From assembly GCA_029961685.1 (NCBI GenBank), contig JARWKL010000007.1, positions 11,679,406-11,743,405 on the forward strand: a stretch of DNA of 64,000 nt, read 5' to 3'. This document shows positions 48,377-63,400 of the stretch, in pieces; position 1 is the first letter of the stretch; every line of letters begins with the position of its first letter. Position numbers and translations under genes: made by a program. This stretch comes from Aristolochia californica. Taxonomy: Eukaryota; Streptophyta; Magnoliopsida; Piperales; Aristolochiaceae. Below the pieces are notes generated by a model, which was not told the DNA's origin, made no database searches, and was given only the letters and a program-made list of their open reading frames with translations.

Positions 48377-48458
48377 TGTTAAGCACCTAGCCAATACTAC
48401 CCAAAAGACCGGCCTGTTACAAACGGAAGACATAGGTACTTAACCCAAGACCATAACA
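48377..48458 (-). repeat. TRIM terminal repeat, right (5' LTR)
   Basis: 82 bp, TG...CA, aligned end to end with the left repeat without gaps. Confidence 0.9.
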
Positions 48459-51400
48459 TACACTCAGTGAAAAATTCCCCCGCCTCCCCCTTTCCCCGAC
48501 GAATGCAAAACCTAATATATAAAACTTAGAAAGAGTTTACAATCCCTAAAAATTACCGACACTTTTTGGAAGTATCTCTCTCTACATTTGTGCATTTCTA
48601 TTTTAGATATATATTTTTTTCTTAAATCAAAACATGAGTTTTCACTTCACCCTTTATCTCGTATAAAAATAATAATAAGGCAAACCGATCACAACCAAAT
48701 TAAAATTTTAGAGTTTACGTATGCAAAAAATTTAGAACAACAACAAATGTGAGCAAAGAAAATTTATTCACACACCAAAAATGTACACAAAAGTTTTGAT
48801 ATCCAAGTTTGGGAAATTCCACTAGTTCATACCTACTAGCTTGGAATTTTATAAGTAAGAGATTTCTAATTAATCCTACACATGTTTTAAATATGGATAT
48901 GCATATTTGAAACTTGTTAAAGATGCAATTGACCTATGGATCCAAACCTCATTAAATTCTCAAGTTTGGGTGAGGTGAGATATTTACCCGAGTCAAACAA
49001 ACCATAATTTTTCCCACTTACAAAAAAGCTTACCTAACAATCATAGATGATTGTCAAGTGATCAATCATGCATAACGGGCTATATTTTTGTCAGAAATGA
49101 CTTATGGATTAGGAGTCAACACTCAGTTAAAAATTCTTTGCCCACCCCCTTTTTCCTACGTTTGTAAAATAAGATCAATAAAAACTAGAAAGTGTTTACA
49201 ATCCTTACAAATTACAGATACTTTTTGGAGTTATCTCTCTCTACATTTGTGCATTTCCATTTTAGACGTATACTTTTTTCTTAAATCAGAACTTGAGTTT
49301 TCACTTTTCCCTTTATCTCGTAAACAAAAAGATAAGGCAAATAGATCACAACAAAAGGAAAATTTTATTGTTTTTGATTGCAAAAAATTTAGAGGAACAA
49401 CAAATGTAAGTAAAGAAAATTTATTCACACACCACAAATGAACACAAAAGTTTTGATATCCAATTTTGGGAAATTCCACAAGTTCAACCCTAATAGCTTG
49501 GAATTTAATAAGAAAGGAATTTCTAATCGATCCTAAACATGTTTTAAATATGCATATGCATGCTTGAAACATGTTAAAGATGCAAATGGCCTATGGATCC
49601 AAACCTCTTTAAATTCTCAAGTTTGGATGCAGTGGGATATTTACCCAAGTCAAACAAGTCATTCTTTTGCCCATTTAGAAAACAACTGACCTAATAATCA
49701 TAGATGACTATAAAGTGATTTATCGGTCAACCATGCATAACAGGCTATATTTTTGTAAAAAAATAACTTATGGATTGGTAGTCAACACACAGTAAAATAT
49801 TCCCATGCCTTCCCCTTTTCCCGACGATTGCAAAACCTGATATATAAAAACTAGAAAGAGTTTACAATTCCTGAAAATTACCGACACTTTTTGGAATTAT
49901 CTCTCTCAATATTTTTTCATTTCCATTTTAGATGTATACTTTTTTCTTAAATCAAAACTTGATTTTTCAATTTTCTCTTAATCTCGTAAACAAAAAGATA
50001 AAGCAAATAAATCACAACAAAATGAAAATTTTAGAGTTTATGAATGCAAAAATGTAGAACAACAACAAATGAAAGTAAAAAAAATTTATTCACACACTCA
50101 AATGAACACAAAAGTTTTGATATCCAAGTTTGAGAAATTCCACTAGTTCAACCCAAATAGCTTGAAATTTTATAACAAAGAGATTTCTAATTGATCCTAC
50201 ATACATTTTAAATGTGGATATGAATGCTTGAAACATGTTAAAGATGCAAATGACCTATGGATCCAAACCTAATTAAATTCTCAAGTTTGGGTGCAAAGGG
50301 ATATTTAAACGAGTCAAACAAGCCATTATTTTGCACATTTACTATAAGCTCACCAAACAATCATTAATGATTGTAAAATAATTTATCGGTCAATCATATG
50401 TAGCGGGCTATATTTTTGTAAGAAAATGACTTATTGATTGGGAGTCAACACACAATTAAAAATTCTCTAGCCTCCCCCTTTTCCCAACGATTGCAAAACA
50501 AGATATATAAAAACTAGGAGTTTACAATCCATAAAAATTACAGACACTTTTTGGATCTATCTCTTTTTATATTTGTGCATTTCCATTTTAGTTTTATACT
50601 TTTTTCTTAAATCAAAACTTGATTTTTCACTTTTCCCTTTATCTCGAAAACAAATAGATAAGGCAAATAGATCATGACAAAATGAAAATTTTAGAGTTTA
50701 TGTATGCTAAAAATTTAGAGCAACAATAATTGTAAGTAAAGAAAATCTATTCACACACCATAAATGAACTCAAAAGTTTTGATATCAAAGTTTGGGAACT
50801 TCCACTAGTTCAACCCTAATAGCTTGGAATTTTATAAGAAATAAATTTCTAATTGATCATACGTATGTTTTAAATATGCATATGCATGCTTGAAACACGT
50901 TAAAGATGCAAATGACCTATGGATCCAAACCTCTTTAAATTCTCAAATTTGGGTGTGATTGGATATTTACCCGAGTCAAACAAGTCATTATTTTGCCCAT
51001 TTAGAAAAAAGCTGACCTAACAATCATAGATAGTTGTAAATTGATTTATCAGTCAATCATGCATAACAGACTATATTTTTGGAAGAAAATGACTTATGGA
51101 TTAGGAGTCAACACACAGTTAAAAATTCTCCGGCCTCCCCCATTTCTCGACGATTGAAAAACCTGATATATAAAAGTTAGAAAAGGTTTACAATCCCAAA
51201 AAATTAGAGACACTTTTAGGAATTATCTCTCTCTACATTTGAGCATTTCCATTTTAGACATATACTTTTTTCTTAAATCAAAACTTGAGTTTTCACTTTT
51301 CCCTTTATTTCTTAAATGAAAAGATAACGAAAATAGATCACAAAAAAATTAAAATTTTAGAGTTCATGTATGCAAAAAATTTAGAACAACTACAATTTTA

Positions 51401-54400
51401 ATTAAAGAAAATTTATTTACTCACCACAAATGAACACAAAAGTTTTGATATCCAAGTTTTGGAAATTCCACTAGTTCAACCCTAATAGCTTGGAATTTTA
51501 TAAGAAAGATATTTCTAATTGATCCTACACATGTTTTAAATATGCATATGCATTCTTGAAACGTGTTGAAGATGCAAATGACCTATGGATCCAGACCTAA
51601 CTAAATTCTCAAGTTTGGGTGCGGTGGGATATTTACCTGAGTCAAACAAGCCATTCTTTCGTCCGTTTAGAATAAAAACTAACCAAACAATCATAGATGA
51701 CAGTAAAGTAATTTATCGGTCAATCATACATAACGACCTATATTTTTTTAAGAAAGTGATTTATGGATTGGTAGTCAACACTCAGTAAAATATTCCCCTG
51801 CCTCCCTATTTTCCCAACGATTGCAAAACCTGATATATAAAAACTAGAAAGAGTTTACAATCCCTAAAAATTATAGACACTTTTTGGAATTATCTTTCTC
51901 TACATTTGTGCATTTCCATTTTAGATGTATACTTTTTTCTTAAATCAAAATTTGATTTTTCACTTTTCTGTTTATCTCGTAAACAAAAAGATAAGGCAAA
52001 TATGTCACAACAAAATGAAAATTTTAGAGTTTATGAATGCAAAAAATGTAGAACAACAATTAATGAAAGTAAAGAAAATTTATTCACACACCTCAAATGA
52101 ACACAAAAGTTTTGATATCCTAGTTTGGGAAATTCAACTAGTTCAACCCTTATAGCTTGAAATTTTATAACAAGGAGATTTCTCATCGATCCTACACACA
52201 TTTTAAATAAGGATATAAATTCTTGAAACATGTTAAAGATGCAAATGACTTATGGATCCAAACCTCATTAAATTCTCAAGTTTGGGTGCAAAGGGATATT
52301 TATACGAGTCAAACAAGCCATTATTTTTCCCATTTACTAAAATCTCACCTAACAATCATAAATGATTGTAAAGTGATTTATTGATCAATCATGCATAACA
52401 GGCTATATTTTTGTAAGAAAATGACTTATGGATTGGGAGTCAACACAAGTTAAAAATTCTCTGGCCACCCCCTTTTCCCTACGATTGCAAAACAAGATAT
52501 ATAAAAAATCGAAAGAGTTTACAATCCCTTAAAATTACAAACACTCTTTGGATCTATCTCTCTCTACATTTGTGCATTGCCATTTTAGATGTATACTTTT
52601 TTCTTAAATCAAAACTTGATTTTTCATTTTTCCCTTTATCTCATAAACAACAAGATAAGGCAAATACATCACAACAAAATGAAAATTTTAGTGTTTTTGT
52701 TTGCTAAAAATTTAGAGGAACAACAAATGTAAGTAAAGAAAATTTATTCACACACCACAAATGAACACAAAAGTTTTGATATCCAAGTTTTGGAAATTCC
52801 ACTAGTTCACCCTAATAGCTTGCAATTTTACAAGAAAGATATTTCTAATTGATCCTACACATGTTTTAAATATGCATATGCATGCTTGAAACATGTTAAA
52901 GATGCAAATGACCTATGGATCCAAACCTCATTAAATTCTCAAGTTTGGTTGCAGTGGGATATTTACCCGAGTCAAACAAGCAATTATTTTTCCCATTTAG
53001 AAAAAAACTGACCTAACAATCATATATGACTGTAAAGTGATTTATCGGTCAATCATACGTAACGGGCTATACTTTTGTAAGAAAATGAGTTATGGATTTG
53101 TAGTCAACACTCTGTAAAATATTCCCCTGCCTCCCCCTTTTCTCGACGATTGCAAAACCTGATATATGAAAACTAAAAAGAGTTTACAATCCCTAAAATT
53201 ACAAACACTTTTTGGAATTATCTCTCTCTACATTTGTGCATTTCCATTTTAGATGCATACTTTTTTCTTAAATCAAAATTTGAGTTTTCACTTTTCTCTT
53301 CATCTCGTAAACAAAAAGATAAGGCAAATATATCACAACAAAATGAAAATTTTAGAGTTTATGAGTGCAAAAAATGTAGAACAACAACAAATGCAAGTAA
53401 AGAAAATTTATTCACACACCTCAAATGAACACAAAAGTTTTGATATCCAAGTTTGGGAAATTCCACTAGTTCAACCTTTATAGCTTGAAGTTTTAGAACA
53501 AAGAGATTTCTCATTGATCCTACACACGTTTTAAATATGGATATGACTGCTTGAAACATGTTAAAGATGCAAATGACCTATGGATCCAAACCTCATTAAA
53601 TTCTCAAGTTTGGGAGCAGGAAGATATTTACACGAGTAAAACAAGCCATTATTTTGCACATTTACTAAAAGCTCACCAAACAATCATAGATGATTGTAAA
53701 GTGATTTATCGATCAATCATGCGTAATGGACTATATTTTTGTAAGAAAATGACTTATGGATTGGGAGTCAACATTCAGTTAAATATTCCCCCGCCTCCCT
53801 CTTTTCCCGACGATTGTAAAACCTAAAATATAAAAACTAGAAAAATTTTACTATCCCAAAAAATTACCGACACTTTTTGGAATTATCTCTCTCTACATTT
53901 GTGCATTTCCATTTTAGATGTTTACTTTCTTTATTAAATCAAAACTTATGTTTTCACTTTTCCCTTTATCACGTAAACAATAAGAAAAGCAAATAGATCA
54001 CAATAAAATGAAAATTTTAGAGTTTATTTATGCAAAAAATTTAGAACAACAAAAAATGAAAGTAAGGAAAATTTATTCACACTCCACAAATAAACACAAA
54101 AGTTTTTACATCCAAGTTTTGAAAATTCCACTAGTTTAGGCCTAATAGCTTGAAATTTTATTAGAAATAGATTTTTAATTGATCATACACATGTTTTAAC
54201 TATGGATATGAATGATAGAAACATGTTAAAGATGCAAATGAGCAAAGGATCCAAACCTCATTAAATTTTCAAGTTTGGGTGCGGCCCATATTTACCCTAG
54301 TCAAACAAGCCATTATTTTGCCAATTTACAAAAAGCTCACCTAACAATCATAGATGATTGTAATGAGATTTATCGATCAATTATGCATAACGGGCTTTAT

Positions 54401-57400
54401 TTTTGTAAGAAAATGACTTTTGGATTGGGAGTCAACTTAGTTAAAAATTCCTCCGCCTCCGCCTTTTGCCGACGATTGCAAAACCTGATATATAAAAACT
54501 AGAAAGAGTTTACAATCTGTAAAAATAACATACACATTTTTGAATTATCTCTCTCTACATTTGTGCATTTCCATTTTAGATTTATATTTTTTCTTAAATT
54601 AAAACTAAAGTTTTCACGTTTCCCTTTATTTCGTAAATAATAAGAAAAGAGTAATAGATCACAAAAAATTGAAAATTTTAGAGTTTGTGTATGCAAAAAA
54701 TTTAGAACAACAACATATGTAATTAAAGAAAATTTATTCACACACCACAAATGAACACAAAAATTTTGATATCCACTAATTCAACCCTAATAGCTTGGAA
54801 TTTTAAAAGAAAGAGATTTCTAATTGTTTTAAATATGCATGTGCATGCTTGAAATATGTTAAAGATTCAAATGACCTATGGATCCTAACCTCATTAAATT
54901 CTCAAGATTGGGTGCGGTGGGATATTTACTCGAGTCAAACAAGCCATATTTTTGCCCATTTACAAAAAAGCTTACCTAACAATCATAGATGATTGTAAAG
55001 CTTACCTATATTTTTGTAAGAAAATGTCTTATGGATTTGGAGTCAACACACAGTTAAAAATTATTTGGCCTCCCCCTTTTTCCGATGATTGCAAAACCAG
55101 ATATATAAAAACTAGAAAGAATTTACAATCCCTAAAAATTACAAATACTTTTTGGAATTATCTCTCTCTACATTTGTGCATTTCCATTATAGATGTATAT
55201 TTTTTTATTAAATCAAAACTTGAGTTTTAACTTTTTCCTTTATCTCGTAAACTAAAAGATAAGGCAAATAGATCACAACAAAATGAAAATTTTAGAGTTT
55301 ATATATGCAAAAAATTTAGAGCAACAACTAATGTAAGTAAAGAAAATTTATTCACACACCACAAATGAACACAAAAGTTTTTTATATCCAAGGTTGGGAA
55401 ATTCGACTAGGTCAACCCTAATAGCTTGGAATTTTAGAAGAAAGAGATATCTAATTGATCCCTCACATGCTTTAAATATGCATATGCATGCTTGAAACAT
55501 GTTAAAGATGCAAATGACCTACGGATCCAAACCTCATTAAATTCTCAAGTTTGGGAACAGTGGGATATTTACCCGAGTCAAACAAGGCGTTATTTTTCCC
55601 ATTTACAAAAAGCTTACCTAACAATCGTAGATGATTCTAAAGTGATTTATCAGTCAATCATGCGTAACGGGCTATATTTTTATAAGAAAATGACTTATGG
55701 ATTGGGAGTCAACACAGTTAAAAATTCTCTGGCCTCCCCCTTTTCCGAATCATTGCAAAACCTTATACATAAAAACTAGAATAATTTACAATCCCTAAAA
55801 ATTACAGACACTTTTACAATTATCTCTCTCTACATTTGGGCATTTCCATTTTAGACGTACACTTTTTTCTTAAATCAAAACTTGAGTTTTCACTTTTCTC
55901 TTTATCTCGTAAATAAAAGATAAGGCAAATAGATCACAACAAAATGAAAATTTTAGAGTTTATGTATGCAAAAAATTTAGAGCAACAACAAACGTAAGTA
56001 AAGAAAATTTATTCACACACCACAAATGAACACAAAAGTTTTGATATCCAAGTTTGGAAAATTCCACTAGTTCAACTCTAATAGCTTGGAATTTTATAAG
56101 AAAGATATTTCTAATTGATCCTACAAATGTTTTAAATATGCATATGCATGCTTGAAACATGTTAAAGATGCAAATGGCCTATGGATCCAAACATCTTAAA
56201 TTCTCAAGTTTGGGTGCGGTGGGATATTTACCCGAGTCAATCAAGCCATTATTTAGGCCATTTAGAAAAAAGCTGACCTAACAATCATAGATGACTATGG
56301 AGTGATTTATCGGTCAATCATGTGTAATGGTATATATTTTTGTAGAAAATGACTTATGGTTTGGGAGTCAACACTCTGTTAAATATTCCCCCGCCTCCCA
56401 ATTTTCCCAACAATTTCATAACCTTTTAGAAAAAAACTGCAAAGAGTTTACAATCCCTAAAAATTACATACACTTTTGTAATTATATCTCTCTACATTTG
56501 TGCATTTCCATTTTAACTGTACACTTTTTTCTTAAAAAAAAACTTGGGTTTTCACTTTTCCCTCTATCTCGTAAACAAAAAGTTAAGGCAAATATATCAC
56601 AACAAAATGAAAATTTTAGAGTTTATGAATGCTAAAAGTGTAGAACAACAACAAATGAAAGCAAAGAAAAATTATTCAAACACCACAAATGAACACAATA
56701 GTTTTGATATCCAAGTTTTGGAAATTCCACTAGTTCAACCCTAATAGCTTGAAATTTTATAAGAAAGAGATTTCTTATTGATCCTACACATGTTTTAAAT
56801 ATGGATATGAATGCTTGAAACATGTTAAAGATGCAAATGACCTATGGATCCAAACCTACGTAAATTCTAAAGTTTGGGTACGGTGGGATACTTACCCGAG
56901 TCAAACAAGCCATTATTTTTCAAATTTACAGAAAGCTCACCTAACAATCTTAGATGATTGTAAAGTGATTTATAGGTCAATCATGCGTAATGGGCTATAC
57001 TTTTGTAAGAAAATGACTTATGGATTGGGAGTCAACACTTAGTTAAAAATTCCCCTGCCTCTGCATTTCCCAACGATTGCAAAACCTGATATATAAAAAC
57101 TAGAAAGAGTTTACAATCCCTAAAAATTACAGACCCTTTTTTGAATTATCTCTCTCTACACATGTGCATTTCCATTTTAGATGTATACTTTTTTCTTAAA
57201 TCAAAAATTGAGTTTTCTCTTTTTCCTTTATCTCGTAAAAAAAAAGATAAGGCAAATAGATCACCACAAAATGAAAATTTTAGAGTTTATGTATGAAAAC
57301 AATCTAGAACAATAAAAAATGTAATTAAAGAAAATTTATTCACTCACCGCAAATGAACACAAATTTTTTTATATCCAAGTTTGGGAAATTCAACTAGTTC

Positions 57401-60400
57401 AACCCCAATAGCTTTGAATTTTATAAGAAAAAAATTTCTAATGGATCCTACGCATGTTTTAAATATGGATATGCATGATTGAAACATGTTAAAGATTAAA
57501 ATGACCTATAGATCCAAACCTCATTAAATTCTCATGTTTGTGTGTGGTGGGATATTTACTCGAGTCAAATAAGCCATTATTTTGCCCATTTAGAAAAAAG
57601 ATGACCTAACAATCATAGATGAATTTAAATTGATTTATCTGTCCGTCATGCGAAACGGGCAATATTTTTGTAATAAAATGACTTATGGATTGGGAGTCAA
57701 CACACAGTTAAAACTTCTCTGGCCTCCTTGTTTTCCCTACGATTGCATAAGAAGATATATAAAAACTAGAAAGTGTTTACAATACCTAAAAATTACAGAC
57801 ACTTTTTGAATCTATCAATCTCTACATTTGTGCATTTCCATTTTAGTCGTATACTTTTTTCTTAAATCAAAACTTGAGTTTTTACTTCTCCCTTTATCTC
57901 GTAAACAAAAAGATAAGGCAAATAGATCACAAAAAAATAAAAATTTTAGAGTTTGTGTATGCTAAAATTTTAGAACAACAACAAATGTAAGTAAAGAAAA
58001 TTTATTCACACACGACAAATGAACACAAAATTTTTGATATCCAAGTTTGGGAAATTCCACTAGTTCAATCCAATCACTTGGAATTTTATTAGAAAGAAAT
58101 TTCTAATTGATCCTACACATGTTTTTAATATGCATACCCATTCTTGAAACACGTTAAAAATACAAATGGCCTATTGATCCAAACCGCTTTAAATTCTCAA
58201 GTTTGGGTGTGGTGGGATATTTACCCGAGTCAAACAAGCCATTATTTTGCCCATTTAGAAAAAAGCTGACCTAACAACCATAGATGACTGTCAAGTGATT
58301 TATCGGTCAATCATGCGTAACAGACTATATTTTTTTAAGAAAATGACTTATGGATTGGGAGTCAACACTTAGTTAAATATTCCCCCACCTCCCCCTTTTC
58401 CCGACAATTGAAAAACCTAATATATAAAAACTAGAAAAAGTTTACTATCCCTAAAAATTATCGAAACTTTTTGGAATTATCTCTCTCTACATTTGTGCAT
58501 TTCTATTTTAGATGTATACTTTTTTCTTAAATGAAAACTTGAGTTTTCACTTTTCCCTTTGTCTCGTAAACAAAAAGATAAGGCAAATACATCACAACAA
58601 AATTAAAATTTTAGAGTTTATGTCTGCAAAAAATTTAGAACAACAACAAATGTAAGAAAATAAAATTTATTCACACTCCAAAAATGAACACAAAAGTTTT
58701 GATATCCAAGTTTGGAAAATGCCGCTAGTTCAACCGTAATAGCTTGGAATTTTATAAGAAAGAGATTTCTAATTGACTGTACACATGTTTTAAATATGGA
58801 TATGCATGCTTGAAACATGTTAAAGATGCAAATAACCTATGGATCCAAACTTCATTAAATTCTCATGTTTTGGTGTGGTGGGATATTTACCCGAGTCAAA
58901 CAAACCATTATTTTTCCCATTTACAAAAAAGCTGGCCTAAAAATCATAGATGATTCTAAAGGGATTTATTGGTCAATCATACATAACGGGCTATATTTTT
59001 GTAAGAAAATGACTTATGGATTGGGAGTCAACACACAGTTAAAAATTCTCTGTCCTCCCCATTTTTCCAACGATTGCAAAACTTGATATATAAAAACTAG
59101 AAAGTGTTTACGATCCCTAAAAATTACAGACACTTTTTGGAATTGTCTCTCTTCATTTGTGCATTTCTATTTTAGACGTATAATTTTTTCTTAAATAGAA
59201 ACATGGATTTTCACTTTTCCCTTTATCTCGTAAACAAAAAGATAAGGCAAATAGATCACAACAAAATTAAAATTTAAGAGTTTATGTATGCAAAAACTTT
59301 AGAACAAGAACAAATGTAAGTAAAGAAAATTTATTCACACACCACAAATGAACATAAATTTTTTGATATCCAAGTTTGTGAAATTCCACTAGTTGAACCC
59401 TAATCGCTTGGAGGTTTATAAAAAAGAGATTTCCAATTTATCCTACACATGTTTTAAATATGCATTTGCATGCTTGAAACATGTTAAAGATCCAATTGAC
59501 CTAGGGATCCAAACCTCATTAAATTCTCAAGTTTAGGTGCGGTGGGATATTTACCCAAGTCAAACTAGCCATTATTTTGCCCTTTTACAAAAAAGCTGAC
59601 CTAACAATCATAGATGATTTTAAAGTGATTTATAGGACAATCATGTGTAACGGGCTATATTCCTATAAAAATGACTTATGGATTGGGTGTCAATACTCAG
59701 TTAAATATTCCCCCTCCTCCCCCTTTTCCCGACGATTGCAAAACCTGATATATAAAAACTAGAAAGAGTTTACAATCCCTAAAAACTACAAAAACTTTTT
59801 GGAATTATCTCTCTCTACATTTTTGCATTCCATTTTAGATGTATAATTTTTTCTTAAATTAAAACTTGAGTTTTCACTTTTCCCTTTATCTCGTAAACAA
59901 AAAGATAAGGAAAATAGATCACAATAAAATGAAAATTTTAGAGTTTATGTATGCAAAATATTTAGAACAACAATAAACGTAAGGAAAGAAAATTTATTCA
60001 CACACCACAAATGAACACAAAAGTTTGGATATCCAAGTTTTGGAAATTCCACTAGTTCAAACCTAATAGCTTGAAATTTTATAAGAAAGAGATTTCTAAC
60101 TGATCCTACACATGTTTTAAATATTGATATGCTTGTTTGAAACATATTAAAGATGCAAATGACCTATGGATTCAAACCTCATTAAATTCTCAAGTTTTGG
60201 TGCGGTGGGTTATTTACCCTACTCGAACAAGCCATTACTTTGCCCACTTACAAAACGATCCTAAAAATCATAAATTATTATAAAGTGATTTATCAGTGAA
60301 TCATGCATAATAGGCTATATTTTTGTAAGAAAATGACTTATGGATTCGGATTCAACACTCAGTTAAAATTCCCCTGCCTTTGCCTTTCCTTACAATTGCA

Positions 60401-63400
60401 AAACTTAATATATAAAAATTAGAAAGAGTTCACAATCCCTAAAAATTACAGACATTTTTATGAATTATGTCTCTCTAAATTTGTGCATTTCCATTTTAGA
60501 CTTATACTTTTTTCTTAAATCAAAACTTGAATTTTCACTTTTCCCTTTATCTTGTAAACAAAATGATAAGGTAAATAGATCACAACAAAATTAAAATTTA
60601 GAGTATATGTATGCAAAAAATTTAGAACAACAAGAAATGAAAGTAAAGAAAATTTATTCACACACCACAAATAAACACAAAAATTTTGACATCCAAGTTT
60701 GGGAAATTGAACTAGTTGAACCCTAATAGCTTGGAATTTTAAAAGAAATATATTTCTAATTGATCCTACATATGTTTTAAATATGCATATGCATGCTTGA
60801 AACATGTTAAAGATGAAAATGACCTATGGATCCAAACCTCATTAAATTCTCTAGTTTGGGTGCGGTGTGATATTACCCGAGTCAAACAAGCCATTATTTT
60901 TTCGATTTAGGAAAATGCTGACCTAATAATCATAGATGATTGTAAAGTGATTTATAGGTAAATCATGCAAAACGGACTATATTTGTATAAGAAAATGACT
61001 TATGGTTGGGAGAAGACACTTAGTTAAATATTCCCCCTCCTCCTTTTCCCAACGATTGCAAACCCTGATATATAAAAACTAGACAGAGTTTACAATCCCT
61101 AAAAATTACAGACACTTTTTGGAATTATCTCTCCCTACATTTGTGCATTTCTATTGTATATGTGTACTTTTTCTTAAATCAAAACTTGATTTTTCACTTT
61201 TCCCTTTATCTCGTAAACAAAAAGATAAGGCAAATAGATCACAACAAAATGAAAATTTTAGAGTTTATGTTTGCAAAAAATTTAGATCAACAACAATTGT
61301 AAGTAAAGAAAATTTATTCACACACCAAAAATGAACACAAAAATTTTGATATCCAAGTTTGGGAAATTCCACTAGTTCAACCCTTTTAGCTTGAAATTTT
61401 ATAAGAAAGAGATTTCTAATTGATCCTAGACATGTTTTAAATATGGATGTCCATGCTTGAAACATGTTAAAGATGTGAATAACCTATGGATCCAAACCTC
61501 ATAAAATTCTCAAGTTTGGGTGCGGTGGGATATTTACCTGAGTCAAATAAGCCTTATTTTGCGCATTTACAAAAATCTCACCTAACAATCATAGATGATT
61601 GTAATGATTTATCGGTCAATCATGCGTAACGGGCTATATTTTTGTAAGAAAATGACTTATGGATTGGGAGTCAACACATAGTTAAAAATTGCCGCCTCCC
61701 CCTTTTCCTGACAATTGCAAAACCTGATATATAAAAACTAGAAAGAGTTTACAATCCCTTAAAATTACCGATACTTTTTGGAATGAACTCACTTTACATT
61801 TGTGCATTTTCATTTTAGATGTATACTTTTTTCTTAAATCAAAATATGAGTTTTCACTTTCACCTTTATCTCATAAACAAAAAGATAAGGCAAATAGATC
61901 ACAACAAAATTAAAATTTTAGAGTTTATGTATGCAAAAAATTTAGAACAACAACAAATGTAGGTAAAGAAAATTTATTCACACGCGAAAAATGAACACAA
62001 AAGTTTTGATATCCAAGTTTGGGAAATTCCGCTAGTTCAACCGTAAAAGCTTGGAATTTTATATGAAAGAGATTTCTAATTGATTCTACACATGTTTTAA
62101 ATATGGATATGCATGCTTGAAACTTGTTAAAGATGCAAATGACCTATGGATCCAAACCACATTAAATTCTCAAGTTTGGGTATGGTAGGATATTTACCCT
62201 AATCAAACGAGCCATTGTTTTGCCCATTTTCAAAAAAGCTTACCTAACAATCATAGATGATTGTAAAGTGATTTCTCGGTCAATAATGTATAATGGGCAA
62301 TATTTTTGTAAGAAAATGACTGATGGATTGGGAATCAACACAGAGTTAAAATTCTCCGGCCTCTCCGTTTTCACCACGATTACAAAACTTGATATATAAA
62401 AACTAGAAAGAGTTTACAATGATTAAAAATTACAGAGACTTTTTGGAATTATCTCTCTTTACATTTTTGCATTTCCATTTGAGACGTATACTTTTTTTTA
62501 AATCAAAACTTGGGTTTTTACATTTCCCACTATCTCATAAAAAAAAAAAGATAAGGCAAATAGATCACAACAAAATTAAAATTTTAGAGTTTATGTATGC
62601 AAAAAAATTAGAACAACAACAAATGTAAGTAAAGAAAATTTATGCACACACCAAAAATGAACACAAAACTTTTAATATCCAAGTTTGTGAAATTCCACAA
62701 GTTCAACCCTAATCGCCTAGAATTTTATAAGAAAGAGATTTCTAATTGATCCTACACATGTTTTCAATATGCATATGCATGAAATATGTTAAAGATGCAA
62801 ATGACCTAAGGATCCAAACCTCATTAAATTATCAAGTTTGGGTGCGGTGGGATATTTATCTGAGTTAAACAAGCCATTATTTTACCCATTTACAAAAAAT
62901 CTGACTTAGCAATCATAGATGATTTTAAAGTGAATTATAGGTCAATCATGCGTTACGGGCTATATTTTTGTAAGAAAGTGACTTATGGATTTGCAGTCAA
63001 TACTCGTTTAAATATTCCCCTACCTCCCCCTTTTCCCAACGATTGCAAAACCTGATATATAAAACAAGAAAGAGTTTAGAATACCTAAAAACTATAAACA
63101 ATTTTTGGAATTATCTCTCTCTACATTTTTTCATTTCCATTTTAGATGTATACTTTCTTCTTAAATCAAAACTTGAGTTTTGACTTTTCCATTTATCTCG
63201 TAAACAAAAAGATAAGGCAAATAGATCACAACAAAATAAAAAATTTAGAGTTTATGTATGCAAAAAATTTAGAACAACAACAAATGTAAGTAAAAAAATT
63301 TATTCACACACCACAAATGAACACAAAAGTTTTAATATCCAAGTTTGGGAAATTCTTCTAGTACAGACCTAATAGCTTGAAATTTTATAATAAAGAGATT

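Larger units (their letters stand above)
48066..48458 (-). mobile_element. TRIM (terminal-repeat retrotransposon in miniature)
   Basis: This 393-bp element has two 82-bp direct terminal repeats (48066-48147 and 48377-48458). Both start TGTTAAGCACCTAG and end GACCATAACA on the plus strand. On the minus strand a primer-binding site follows the right repeat (TGGTATCAG at 48364-48374) and a purine tract precedes the left one (48148-48161). The element therefore reads on the minus strand, with LTRs starting TGTTATGGTC. There is no coding capacity. By eye the two repeats differ at about 12-13 of 82 positions, so the copy is old or was exchanged with another. A clean 5-bp target duplication is not visible ('gaatca' left, 'tacactcag' right). 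Confidence 0.9.

Noticed and set aside
48228..48443. 71- and 66-residue frames on both strands within the TRIM.
   Set aside because: They span the primer site and an LTR of a non-coding element.
655..61465. Recurring 60-115-residue minus-strand frames starting MFQACISIFKTC, one per monomer.
   Set aside because: They sit at the same phase of the satellite, end at variable places, are broken in many copies, and vary without sparing codon positions in any way I can see. They are the longest chance frame of the monomer, not genes.
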